From the NCBI GenBank assembly GCA_913054385.1, contig CAJXIC010000001.1:1-42692 (forward strand): a DNA stretch of 42,692 nucleotides, written 5' to 3'. The translations under genes were made by a program, and so were the position numbers. The notes under the pieces were generated by a model, which was given only the letters and a program-made list of their open reading frames with translations, made no database searches and was not told the origin of the DNA. This stretch comes from an uncultured Pseudomonadota bacterium. Its GTDB lineage: Bacteria; Myxococcota_A; UBA9160; UBA4427. Shown here piece by piece: positions 29,778-37,989 of the stretch (the stretch's first letter is position 1; each line of letters begins with the position of its first letter).

Positions 29778-30895
29778 GTCCCGGTTTCGAGCATGCTGTC
29801 GGCTGCGATGGAACAGCCGCGTTCCTCGGCTCCCGGCTCGCGCCCGAGAATCTCGAAGCGCTCATCAACAGAGCCCGCCGTGAAGCGCCCCAGGTCGGCG
29901 GTCTGGATCGCCGCCACGCTTCCGGTGTTGGCGAGGTCGTGGATCACGATCATTCCCGTCCGGTCGGGGCCGACGTCGTCTCCCGACCCGGGGTCGATCA
30001 GGCGAACCCGGGTCCAGGGCGGAGTGGGTTTTCCGGGGGGAGCGCCCTCTTCCTGCAGCGGGCCGTCGTAAAACTGGCTCCCGAGTTCGGTCATCCCGTA
30101 TTGATTCAGGACGTGTGAACCCGGCAATCCGAAGCGCTCCCCGATCATCGCATGGAGATCCGGCCGAGACACAGAACGCGATCGCCCCTTGAACCCTCCG
30201 GTTTCAAGGACGCGGCTTCCGGTCGGAAGCTCGAGGCCCGCGCTCCCGCGCTCTTCGATTTCGTCGAGCAGATGGACGAAGGCGAAGGCGGTGCCGCAGA
30301 TTGCCAGCGGTCGGTTGGCATGGCGCGAGCGCAATACGGCTGCGAGAAAGTTTTCGACACAGAGCTTTGTGTCCTCGAGATCGTGACCGCTGCTCTCGTC
30401 GCCGAAAATTTCGAGCGCGCGGTCGAACATGTGCGAGAGCGAGGAGTCGGGGGCTTCCTGCGCACTGGGGGCCAACACCCGGATCGTCATCCGTTCCCCG
30501 CCCTCGAGGTCGGGGAAGACGAAGCGACGCAGGGAGGCCTCGAGGGAGGTTTCGTAGAGCGCGAGGGTGTCGAGGTGGAGTTCGCCGCGGCGCGCGATGC
30601 TGGTTCCGCTCGTGCGGAAGATCTTGCAGGTCGAAGCGGGGTCGAAGCCGGCGAGCCGCACCTCCTTGAAGGCCCCGGTCGGGACGGTGGGGATGTCGCG
30701 CCAACTCGCGACCTCGCCGGGCACGCTGCCCTGGCTCCGGCAATAGCGTGCGTAAGGCACGCAGGCTTCGAATTGGTGGGCGAAGAGACGCAGCGCGAGC
30801 GAGTCGAAACGCGTTTCGTCGTGCTGCCAGGGGGTTTCCCGCATCCATTCGAGAATCTCGGAATCGAGCGCCGCGCGCGAGGTCTTTTGCGTCAC
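29774..30895 (-). CDS. luxE-like: LuxE-like acyl-protein synthetase (fatty-acid activating ligase)
   Basis: A 373-residue protein of the LuxE/acyl-protein synthetase family, which makes an acyl-AMP and loads it on its own cysteine. The AMP-binding FRTSGTSIARRGELHL, the region VLNQYGMTELGSQFYDG and the C-terminal RGCSIAADSM are all present. The cysteine in the latter (C361) aligns by position with the acyl-accepting cysteine near the C-terminus of Vibrio LuxE. It starts at a GTG overlapping the aminotransferase stop and its own stop overlaps the LuxC start, so all three proteins are expected in equal amounts. Substrate fatty or other carboxylic acid is unknown. Confidence 0.9.
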   Translation of the reverse strand: MTQKTSRAALDSEILEWMRETPWQHDETRFDSLALRLFAHQFEACVPYARYCRSQGSVPGEVASWRDIPTVPTGAFKEVRLAGFDPASTCKIFRTSGTSIARRGELHLDTLALYETSLEASLRRFVFPDLEGGERMTIRVLAPSAQEAPDSSLSHMFDRALEIFGDESSGHDLEDTKLCVENFLAAVLRSRHANRPLAICGTAFAFVHLLDEIEERGSAGLELPTGSRVLETGGFKGRSRSVSRPDLHAMIGERFGLPGSHVLNQYGMTELGSQFYDGPLQEEGAPPGKPTPPWTRVRLIDPGSGDDVGPDRTGMIVIHDLANTGSVAAIQTADLGRFTAGSVDERFEILGREPGAEERGCSIAADSMLETGT

Positions 30896-32169
30896 GAGAA
30901 GCCCCTGCAGACGCGGTCGAGAGCGTCTTCGAAGCCGTCCCGAGGGATGCCGAGAGGGGGCGTGAGCGAAAGGACTCGCCCGTCGTCGCCCGCCGGAAGC
31001 GTGATGACTCCGCGCTTTAGGGAATCGACCCAGACCTGCTCGACGCGCTCGCTGCTTTGGCATTCGATTCCGAGCATCAGGCCGCTGCCGCGGACTTCGG
31101 TGACCTCGGGGTGATCGGCGAGTCGCCCTTTGAGGTAGGCCAGCGCGAAACGGCCGCTGTCTCGGGCTGCGTCCGCCAGCGATTCCTCTTCGATCACGGC
31201 CAGCGCCGCGAGCGCGGCCGCGCAACCCACCGGGTGCCCGAGAAAGGTCTGGGTGTGGAGCGATTCGCCTGTCGAAATCGGCCAGGCGGCCATCACCTCG
31301 GCCCGGGCGAGGCACGCGGCAATCGGCATTCCGCCGCCGAGCGCCTTCCCGACGCAGAGCACGTCGGGGATCACGCCTTCGTGTTCGCAGGCGAAGCGGA
31401 TTCCGGTGCGACCGAGGCCTGTGTAGATCTCGTCGACGATCAGGAGCCAGCCGTTGGCATCGCAGACTTCTCGCAGCGCTTCGAGGAAGCCCGGTTCGGG
31501 GATGCGGATGCCCCCGCGCCCCTGCACCGGCTCGACGAGGATCGCGCCGACCTCGAAATCGGCGTCACGTCCGCTGCGCTCGGCGTCGACGGCGTCGCCG
31601 AAGCGGGCGAAGGCGGTCTGGCGCGGTAATCGTGCGCTGAAGGGTTCGCGGAATTCGCTGCGCCAGGTGGTGTCGAGCGCGCCCAGGCTGAGTCCGTGGT
31701 ACGCCCCTTCAAAAGCGACGATACCGGGTCGTCCGGTCGCGAGCAGCGCCGTCTTGAGCCCGGCCTCGACCGCATCGGACCCCGAACTCCCGAGGATCGC
31801 CCGCGCCGCGACTCCGCCGGGATAGAGAGCCGTGAGTGTCTCGAGCAGTCGGGTGCGAACCGATGTCGGGTGAACGTCACCCATCCCGTGGAGCAATCGT
31901 TCGGCCTGATCCGAAATCGCCTCGACCACCCGCTGGTGGGCGTGCCCGATTGCGGCGACGCCGAAGGCCGCGTCGAGATCGACGTAGCGATTTTCGTCGA
32001 CGTCCCAGACGTTCGCGCCGCGAGCGCGTTCCCAGAAGATCGGAGCGTCGGGCTCGAGGCAGGTGACGTTCGGACTCTCCACCGCCCGAAGGCGCGTGGC
32101 GAGCGCCAGCGATCGCGGTCCGGGAACCGCGGTTAGAAGGTCCGGGGGCAGGCAGGCCGTCGACGACAC
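30892..32169 (-). CDS. Class III (omega-type) PLP aminotransferase
   Basis: A 425-residue fold-type I, class III aminotransferase. The PLP lysine is K275 in VLCVGKALGGGMPIAA, D246 in IVDEIYTGLGRTG binds the pyridine ring, and GSSGSDAVEAGLK provides phosphate contacts. The acceptor is unknown; relatives act on acetylornithine, 4-aminobutyrate, lysine or aldehydes. The start is a GTG at 32169; the frame is open further upstream, but there it overlaps the folK start on the other strand. Its stop overlaps the LuxE GTG. Sitting ahead of acid-activating and acid-reducing genes, it is well placed to aminate the aldehyde they make. Confidence 0.88.
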   Translation of the reverse strand: MSSTACLPPDLLTAVPGPRSLALATRLRAVESPNVTCLEPDAPIFWERARGANVWDVDENRYVDLDAAFGVAAIGHAHQRVVEAISDQAERLLHGMGDVHPTSVRTRLLETLTALYPGGVAARAILGSSGSDAVEAGLKTALLATGRPGIVAFEGAYHGLSLGALDTTWRSEFREPFSARLPRQTAFARFGDAVDAERSGRDADFEVGAILVEPVQGRGGIRIPEPGFLEALREVCDANGWLLIVDEIYTGLGRTGIRFACEHEGVIPDVLCVGKALGGGMPIAACLARAEVMAAWPISTGESLHTQTFLGHPVGCAAALAALAVIEEESLADAARDSGRFALAYLKGRLADHPEVTEVRGSGLMLGIECQSSERVEQVWVDSLKRGVITLPAGDDGRVLSLTPPLGIPRDGFEDALDRVCRGFS

Positions 32170-32230
32170 CGCGCCAGTGTAGCTGTACCCTCCGGGGTCT
32201 CGATTGGCAGAGCATCGATCGGAGGAGTGC

Positions 32231-32764
32231 GTGGCGACTGGCAGTGGCGACGGGGCTGCGCGGGTGCTCGCGACGCTGGGCCTGGGTTCGAACCTCGGTG
32301 AGCGCGAGCAGCATCTGGCGGTCGCGTGCTCGGCGCTGCGAAACCTCCCGCACACGGACTGGGTCGACGCTTCCCGGGTTTTCGAGACCGATCCGGTGGG
32401 GGGCCCTCCCCAGGGCCCCTACCTGAATGCCGTGGTGCGGATTCGCACCGGGCTCGCGGCGCGCGCGCTGCTCGAATCGCTGCTCGAAATCGAGCGACTC
32501 GGCGGTCGCGAGCGCGGGGGCCCGCGCTTCGGTCCGCGCAGCCTCGACCTCGATCTGCTGCTCTACGGCGACAACCGGGTGGACGAGGTGGGCCTGCAGG
32601 TGCCGCATCCGCGGCTTCCCCAGCGCCGGTTCGTCCTGGCCCCGCTCTGCGACCTGGCCGCCGCCGAGCGTCATCCCGTCCTCGGCAATTCCTTTGCAGA
32701 GTTGCTTCGAAAACTCCCCGACGATGCTGCCGGCGTCCGCGTGATCGACGGGCTGTCGCTATAA
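32231..32764 (+). CDS. folK: 6-hydroxymethyl-7,8-dihydropterin pyrophosphokinase (HPPK)
   Basis: A 177-residue enzyme of folate synthesis, transferring pyrophosphate from ATP to the pterin. The family motifs GLGSNLGEREQHL near residue 17, FETDPVGGPPQGPYLN, RGGPRFGPRSLDLDLLLYGD and VPHPRLPQRRFVLAPL are intact, including the two aspartates of DLDLLLYGD that bind magnesium. The start at 32231 (GTG) is preferred because GGAGG lies 5 nt upstream; a TTG at 32204 is in frame but has no ribosome site. No folP or folB is adjacent. Divergent, 61 nt, from the aminotransferase. Confidence 0.95.
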   Translation: MATGSGDGAARVLATLGLGSNLGEREQHLAVACSALRNLPHTDWVDASRVFETDPVGGPPQGPYLNAVVRIRTGLAARALLESLLEIERLGGRERGGPRFGPRSLDLDLLLYGDNRVDEVGLQVPHPRLPQRRFVLAPLCDLAAAERHPVLGNSFAELLRKLPDDAAGVRVIDGLSL

Positions 32765-32776
32765 GATACAAAAATA

Positions 32777-32801
32777 GTAGGGATATTGCGCTTTTCTCTA
32801 C
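32777..32801 (+). promoter_or_regulatory. AT-rich stretch with inverted repeat upstream of cysH
   Basis: GTAGGGA and TCTCTAC (7 + 7 with an 11-nt spacer; one G-T) lie in the most AT-rich part of the folK-cysH gap. They could form a folK 3' hairpin or an operator. TTGCGC (32786) to TAATCA (32809) at 17 bp is a weak promoter candidate. Confidence 0.25.
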
Positions 32802-32893
32802 GGTGACGTAATCAAGATTTACCCGTGCGAGTGTCGCGGTTGTCGATTTTCGTGCGCCCCTGGACGCCCTGGGGCCCTACTCCCGTGGAGTCC

Positions 32894-33670
32894 ATGCCTG
32901 CAACGGAAGCGTTCACATCGCCGCCGCATCGGCACTCCGACGACGTCGTCCAGGCGATCGCGGGGGGTTCGCTCGAGGGTCTCTCCGCCGAGAAACTCTT
33001 GACCTGGGCGGTCGGTAATTTCCATCCGCGACTCGCCCTCTCGGCTTCTTTCGGCGCGCCCGAGGGCATGGTGCTGCTCGATATGATGCACCGGATCGAG
33101 CCCGCGTCGCGGGTTTTCGTGCTCGACACCGGGCGGCTCCACCAGGCCACCTTCGACCTGATCGACCGGGTTCGGGAGCGCTATGCGAAACCGGTCGAGG
33201 TGCTCTTCCCGGAGACCCATCGCGTCCAGGAAATGACCCGCAGTCGGGGCATGAATCTCTTCTACGAATCCCTTGAAAATCGCAAGCTCTGCTGCGAGAT
33301 CCGCAAGGTCGAGCCGATGCGCCGAATGCTGGCCGACCTCGATGCTTTCGTAACGGGCCTGCGCCGGGACCAGTCGGTGACGCGAACCGATACCAAGAAG
33401 GCATTCGTCGATGCCTCCTACAACGGGATCGTGAAACTGAATCCGCTGGCCGACTGGGATTCGGATCGCGTCTGGCAGTATGTGCGAGAACACGACGTGC
33501 CGGTCAATCGCCTCCACCGCAGCGGGTATCCCTCGGTGGGATGCGAGCCCTGCACCCGGGCGATCCGCCCGGGCGACGACCCCCGCGGCGGCCGTTGGTG
33601 GTGGGAGAACGAGGACACCCGGGAATGCGGCTTACACGATCAGGATCAAGAACAGGGCTCCGGGATCTGA
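32894..33670 (+). CDS. cysH: Assimilatory adenylyl-sulfate (APS) reductase, [4Fe-4S] type
   Basis: A 258-residue reductase of sulfate assimilation, converting APS (or PAPS) to sulfite with thioredoxin. The cysteine pair CC (C133, C134, in KLCCEIRKVEP) and CxxC (C217, C220, GCEPC) are the [4Fe-4S] ligands that mark APS reductases and cluster-containing relatives. The redox cysteine is C245 in ECGLHD. LALSASFGAPEGMVLLD is the nucleotide loop region. The ATG at 32894 is chosen because GGAG is 5 nt upstream; GTG 32825 would add 23 residues. Sulfate adenylyltransferase is not in the window. Its 3' end overlaps the next gene by 46 bp. Confidence 0.93.
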   Translation: MPATEAFTSPPHRHSDDVVQAIAGGSLEGLSAEKLLTWAVGNFHPRLALSASFGAPEGMVLLDMMHRIEPASRVFVLDTGRLHQATFDLIDRVRERYAKPVEVLFPETHRVQEMTRSRGMNLFYESLENRKLCCEIRKVEPMRRMLADLDAFVTGLRRDQSVTRTDTKKAFVDASYNGIVKLNPLADWDSDRVWQYVREHDVPVNRLHRSGYPSVGCEPCTRAIRPGDDPRGGRWWWENEDTRECGLHDQDQEQGSGI

Positions 33671-34275
33671 CTCCCAACCCCTCGGGCGAAGGTTGCGACC
33701 GTCGCGCCTTTCTCGAACGCAGCCTGGTGGTTCTCGGCGGCCTCGTCCTGGCGCCGGCCGGGCTGAAGGCCCGCTGGGCGCACGCGGAGGCTGCGAAGGG
33801 CAGCCCGGCGGCGGATCTCGCCGCGGCCCTTGGCGAAAGTCCCTATGTCTACGTTTCGCCTCTGCGCCGCGATGGCGCAGAAAGCACCTGTCACGGCGAG
33901 GTGTGGTTCGCCTGGATCGATGGGGCCGTGGTCACCACCGTCGCGAGCGTGCGCTGGAAGGCGCGGGCACTGGCCCGGGGTCTCGATCGCGCGCGCCTCT
34001 GGGTGGGCGATCATGGGCGCTGGAAAGGCGTGCTCGGCCGCAACGAGGCCTTTCGCGGCGCGCCGCATTTCGACGCCCGGGCCTCGGTGAGCCGCGATCC
34101 GGACCTGCTCGAAGCGTTGCTGTCGGAGTACGAGAGGAAGTACCCCGCGGAGATCGGCAGCTGGGGCGACAAGATGCGCGCGGGCCAGCGCGACGGCTCG
34201 CGCGTGATGATCCGCTACCAACCGCTGCCAACCGCTGCCAACCGCTACGAACCGCTGACAGCGGTGGCGGACTAG
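33625..34275 (+). CDS. Tat-exported protein, split-barrel flavin-like
   Basis: A 216-residue protein with a twin-arginine signal (RRAFLERSLVVLGGLVLAP, RR at 26-27) and cleavage near AHA. The mature part (ESPYVYVSPLRRDG, VWFAWIDGAVVTTVASVRWKARA, WVGDHGRWKG) resembles the FMN/F420-binding split-barrel oxidase fold, which is not certain. The start (33625) is the first ATG after the cysH frame and has weak support; it overlaps cysH by 46 bp, so the same transcript is likely. The C-terminus carries four imperfect 10-bp tandem repeats that encode QPLPTAANRYEPLTA. No homologous partner is seen nearby. An exported reductase/oxidase accessory is only a guess. Confidence 0.6.
   Translation: MRLTRSGSRTGLRDLTPNPSGEGCDRRAFLERSLVVLGGLVLAPAGLKARWAHAEAAKGSPAADLAAALGESPYVYVSPLRRDGAESTCHGEVWFAWIDGAVVTTVASVRWKARALARGLDRARLWVGDHGRWKGVLGRNEAFRGAPHFDARASVSRDPDLLEALLSEYERKYPAEIGSWGDKMRAGQRDGSRVMIRYQPLPTAANRYEPLTAVAD
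34221..34260 (+). repeat. Four imperfect 10-bp tandem repeats inside a coding end
   Basis: The unit ACCGCTGCCA occurs twice exactly (34221-34240), then with two and one changes (34241-34260). It lies near the 3' end of the Tat-protein gene. Its length is not a multiple of three, so copy-number change would shift the frame near the C-terminus. Confidence 0.7.
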
Positions 34276-34317
34276 CGGGTAAGGGCGCCCGCTCGCAGCG
34301 CCGAAACCAGCAGCCGC

Positions 34318-34881
34318 CTAGGCCACCAGCGCGTGGATCGCCTTGAACTCGGCTTCGCGCGAATCGATCACCCACTCGAAGAGGATCGACTCGGCGCTGG
34401 CCGGCAGGGCCCCCGACGCGACCAACTTTTCCCAGCCAGCGGCGTCCTCGAGCGCGAAGCGCGAAGTCATGGCGTCGCGCGGGACGTGGACCTGAAGATC
34501 CGCCCGCATCAGATCGAGCACCGTCTGGCCCACGCAGACGTGGGTTTCGATGCCGGTGACGATGACCTGGTCGCATCCGGTTCCCGCGATGTGAGTACGC
34601 AAGTCGGCGTGGCCCCAGCAGGAGAAGGTTCGCTTCGCGAACCGGGGGGTCTCGGCCTCGAGAACTTCCTCGATCTCGCTTCGGGTGGGGCCGAGTTTTT
34701 CCGGATATTGCTCGGTCACCACCACCGGGATGTGGAGGATCTTCGCCGCCTTGATCAGCGTCGCATTGGCTCGCAAGGTGCGTTCCTCTTCGTGGAGTTT
34801 CCCGCGATACGACTCCTGCAGGTCGACTACGAGAAGGAGCGAACGCTCGGGGTCGGCGAGGCGATGCGAACGGTGGGCCAT
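34318..34881 (-). CDS. Isochorismatase-family (cysteine) hydrolase
   Basis: A 187-residue alpha/beta hydrolase of the isochorismatase/YcaC-like group. The catalytic triad is D20 (LLLVVDLQ), K83 (FAKRTFSC) and C116 (VTGIETHVCVGQT), and the cis-peptide region IVTGIETHVC is typical. Family members hydrolyse vinyl ethers or amides (nicotinamide, ureidoacrylate); the substrate is unknown here. It lies convergent to the Tat-protein gene with a 42-nt gap and divergent from a small secreted-protein gene. Confidence 0.9.
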   Translation of the reverse strand: MAHRSHRLADPERSLLLVVDLQESYRGKLHEEERTLRANATLIKAAKILHIPVVVTEQYPEKLGPTRSEIEEVLEAETPRFAKRTFSCWGHADLRTHIAGTGCDQVIVTGIETHVCVGQTVLDLMRADLQVHVPRDAMTSRFALEDAAGWEKLVASGALPASAESILFEWVIDSREAEFKAIHALVA

Positions 34882-35000
34882 GGTGGACGGGTTCCTCGTT
34901 TCGTTCTTCGCCGGCGGGCCGTGGCGGGTTCTCGCTGGCAGCGCGGAGAAGGTCTCGGACAGGCTTCAAGCCGCGGCCCCTGAGCGCCGATGAGTGGCTC

Positions 35001-35324
35001 ATGGCGGAAGGTAACACGCGCACCCGTTGCGCCGGGGCCTCGAGGCGTTCTGCACTCGTGTTGCTCGTCGCGCTCGCGCTGCCTGTTTGGGCTTTCGCCG
35101 TTTCGGCCAGCGAGACGGTCGGCGGAGCGGCGACGTGCCGGGAAGCCTCCGCCGCACCGGCGCTTTTTGAGATCGAGCAGAGGGTGCGGCGTGCGCTGCG
35201 GGAAGCCCAGCGTGGCGCCACCCCGCCGGGAGGGCCGGTGGTGCTGAACGGGCGCGGCTACAACTACCGCGCGTCGCGAGAAGGGCCTCCGGATGGCTTC
35301 TCGGGCCCCATAAAGCGCCCGTAG
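35001..35324 (+). CDS. Small predicted secreted protein
   Basis: A 107-residue ORF with an N-terminal signal peptide (basic RRSALVL, hydrophobic VLLVALALPVWAFA, likely cleavage after VSA). The mature ~65 residues are polar, with a helical segment (LFEIEQRVRRALREAQRG) and a Gly/Pro-rich end (TPPGGPVVLNGRGYNYRA). No family recognised. There is no strong ribosome site. Codon GC pattern is like that of its neighbours. It stands alone between isochorismatase (divergent) and the kinase gene. Confidence 0.55.
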   Translation: MAEGNTRTRCAGASRRSALVLLVALALPVWAFAVSASETVGGAATCREASAAPALFEIEQRVRRALREAQRGATPPGGPVVLNGRGYNYRASREGPPDGFSGPIKRP

Positions 35325-35444
35325 CGCGAAGCACCAAAAGGCACAGGCGGCTTGGCTTCGGGTGCGCCGGCGATCTATGCCATCCTGTAAAACGGATCCG
35401 ATTGCGCGTCTTCCCCCCACCCCCGCGCCGGCATCCAGGACGGA

Positions 35445-37973
35445 ATGAAGCGCAAAACGACCGTCGGGCTCCGGCGCGGTACTGCTGTCGTCGCAGTGCT
35501 CTGGGCGTGTGTCGCCATCGGGGCCTCGTTCTACGCGCTCTTCTTCCTCCAGCAGCGCCTCTCGCTGCCGATGGATTTCAGCTTCGTCACCGGTGCGGGT
35601 GTCGTTGCCGCCACCAGCCCCGAAGCGACTCGCGCGGGCATCCGTGCGGGGGATCGCGTCCTGTCGGTCGACGGTCGCCCCGTGATCGCCGTGGTGCGGT
35701 CGCCGATGGATCTCGATGCGGGCGTCGCGAATCATTACGAGGTTCGCCGGCCGGGCGGCGAGGTCTTCGACGTTGCCCTTCGTCCTCTTCCGGCGGCGGC
35801 CATGCAGCGCCCCTACGACGTCCTGCTCCACGTCGGGCTGCTCTCCGTGGCCGTCGTCTACGTTTTCGTCGTGGTGATCGCCTGGCTCGGTCGTCCTGAT
35901 CGCGATGAGACCTTTGCGCTTCTGCTCTTTGGCTGTACCGCTTCGGTGGTGCTTTCGACCGGCGTGCGGGCCGATCTGCTGCCCTGGTCGGGTGCGCGTG
36001 CGCTCGCGGTGCTTCCGTGGCTCGGAGCGACGTCCTTTCATCTCTTTACGACCTACCCCGTGCAGCCGCGCTGGCTCGAGCGGCGCCCGGGCATTCGCGC
36101 CATCCCCTACCTGGGCGCGGTCGCGATCTCGATCGCGATTTTCCTGGCCTCTCACTTCGATTGGCAGACCGACTGGCCCGAGCAAATCGCATTCTTCTAC
36201 GGCGTTGCGGTCGCGGTCTGCGCGATGGGAATCCTCGCCTCCGAACGGCGCCGCGCCAATCGGGCTGGGCTGGGCGAGCGCACCGACCTGATGCTGGCCG
36301 CGGGCCTGGTGAGCTTCCTGCCGGGAATCGCGCTCGCCTTCCTGCCGCTCTTCGCCCCGGCCCCGGCGCCCTGGTACGTCGGCCTGCTTTCGATGGCCTT
36401 CTTTCCGCTGGCCATCAGCTACGGCATGGTGCGCCGGCAACTCTTCGATTTCCGGCTGGCCGCTCGCTCCTCGGCAGCCTACGGCGTGGCCAGCCTCGTG
36501 GTGACCGGTGCCTTTGCGGGCCTCGTTGCCTTCACCGACGAGATCGTGCTGCTTTCGGGAGTCACTGCCCGATCGGTGCAGGTGGTTGCACTCTTCTTCG
36601 CCATCCTCGCCTTCAACCCGGTTCGCGCTCGGGTGCAGAGCGTCGTCGACCGGGTGTTCGACCGAAACCGCGCACGTCACCGCCGTGCGGTGGGCGAAGT
36701 GGCGGCCGCGCTGGTTTCTGTGATTTCGGTCGAGGAGATTCGCGATCGGATCCTCGATGCCCTGACCACGACCATGGGCGTGCGCCGGGCGATGTTGATG
36801 CTCTACGACGAAGAGACCCGCCGGCTCGAGCCCGCGGCCTGGCGCGGCGACTGGCCTGATCCAAAAGCGTTCTCGATGGCGCGCAACCATCCGCTCTGCG
36901 CCAGTCTGGCTGCCGGGCCGAAGGAGTGCGCGAAGATCGATTTCGAGGATGAGCTGGATTCTGCGCGGCGCGAGATGTGTCAGGGGCTCTTTGATTCGCA
37001 AGAGGTCGAGCTGCTGACCCCCATTCTCTTTGGGAACGAATTGCTCGGCGTGATCGCAGTCGGAAAGAAGGTGACGGGCGATCGCATTGGTGTGGCGGAC
37101 CGCGAGCTGCTTCGCACCCTCGCCAACCAGGGCGCCATCGGTCTCGAGAACGCGAAGGCCTTCGAGGAAATTGCTCAGCTCAACGAGAATCTCGAAGCGC
37201 GGGTCGAGGAGCGCAGCCGCGAATTGCGTGAGATCCAGGCGCAACTCATTCAGAGCGAAAAACTGACTTCGCTGGGGCAGCTCGTCGCCGGGGTGGCGCA
37301 TGAGCTGAACAATCCCATTGGCTTCGTCCACGCCAATCTGCAGTTGCTCGACGAATACATCGACAAATTGCTGAAGGGAGAGGACGATCCCGAAGAGGTC
37401 AAGCGCCTCCGGACGGCGATCTCGAAGCTTCTCTCGCGCAGTCGCGAGGGGACCCTTCGGGTCAAGGAAATCGTCCAGGACCTCCGGACCTTCTCGCGCA
37501 TGGACCAGGCCGAATTGCAGGAAGCGGATCTCTGCGAGGAACTCGACCGCACGCTGACACTGATGAAGCCGCGCCTGCGCGAGGGCATCGAGGTCGTTCG
37601 CGATTTCGAACCGATTCCGCTGATTCGCTGCTATCCGGGACAGCTGGACCAGGTGTTGCTGAACCTGCTGATGAACGCCTGTGACGCGATGCCCGACGGC
37701 GGCAAGATCACGTTGCGCACGCGCAAGACGCTCGCCGGCATTCGCGTGGAAATTCTCGATACCGGACCGGGGATCGCGCCGGAGCACCAGAGCCAGGTCT
37801 TTGACCCCTTCTTTACCACGAAGGCCGTGGGCCAGGGAACGGGCCTTGGGCTCTCGATTTCCCACGGCATCGTCGAACGCCACGGCGGGCGCATTCGCGC
37901 GCTTGCGAACCCGGAGGGGGGCGCGCTCTTCAGCATCGAGTTGCCCCTCGACGTCGCTTCGGTCGCTCCATAA
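35445..37973 (+). CDS. Multi-TM sensor histidine kinase, PDZ + TM + GAF + HisKA/HATPase (ComP-like N-terminus)
   Basis: An 842-residue kinase. TM1 (about 13-35) is followed by a PDZ-like loop (45-115, with AGIRAGDRVLSVDGRPV), then about nine helices (124-391), a cytoplasmic GAF domain (about 425-570), a coiled coil (575-605) and HisKA plus HATPase. The phosphoacceptor is H619 in GVAHELNNPIGFV; the N box is around N744 (NLLMNACDAM), G1 is DTGPGI (772 on), and GTGLGLSISHG completes the ATP lid. The TM/PDZ/TM layout is known from Bacillus ComP, a quorum-peptide receptor; the C-terminal kinase type is different (HisKA of the NtrB sort, not HisKA_3). No response regulator lies alongside. The start has AGGA nearby. 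Confidence 0.88.
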   Translation: MKRKTTVGLRRGTAVVAVLWACVAIGASFYALFFLQQRLSLPMDFSFVTGAGVVAATSPEATRAGIRAGDRVLSVDGRPVIAVVRSPMDLDAGVANHYEVRRPGGEVFDVALRPLPAAAMQRPYDVLLHVGLLSVAVVYVFVVVIAWLGRPDRDETFALLLFGCTASVVLSTGVRADLLPWSGARALAVLPWLGATSFHLFTTYPVQPRWLERRPGIRAIPYLGAVAISIAIFLASHFDWQTDWPEQIAFFYGVAVAVCAMGILASERRRANRAGLGERTDLMLAAGLVSFLPGIALAFLPLFAPAPAPWYVGLLSMAFFPLAISYGMVRRQLFDFRLAARSSAAYGVASLVVTGAFAGLVAFTDEIVLLSGVTARSVQVVALFFAILAFNPVRARVQSVVDRVFDRNRARHRRAVGEVAAALVSVISVEEIRDRILDALTTTMGVRRAMLMLYDEETRRLEPAAWRGDWPDPKAFSMARNHPLCASLAAGPKECAKIDFEDELDSARREMCQGLFDSQEVELLTPILFGNELLGVIAVGKKVTGDRIGVADRELLRTLANQGAIGLENAKAFEEIAQLNENLEARVEERSRELREIQAQLIQSEKLTSLGQLVAGVAHELNNPIGFVHANLQLLDEYIDKLLKGEDDPEEVKRLRTAISKLLSRSREGTLRVKEIVQDLRTFSRMDQAELQEADLCEELDRTLTLMKPRLREGIEVVRDFEPIPLIRCYPGQLDQVLLNLLMNACDAMPDGGKITLRTRKTLAGIRVEILDTGPGIAPEHQSQVFDPFFTTKAVGQGTGLGLSISHGIVERHGGRIRALANPEGGALFSIELPLDVASVAP

Positions 37974-37989
37974 GCTACGACGACCGTGT

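Noticed and set aside
28494-30895. Bioluminescence (lux) operon
   Set aside because: LuxC and LuxE homologs are present, but there is no luxA, luxB, luxD or flavin reductase; many non-luminous bacteria carry such homologs.
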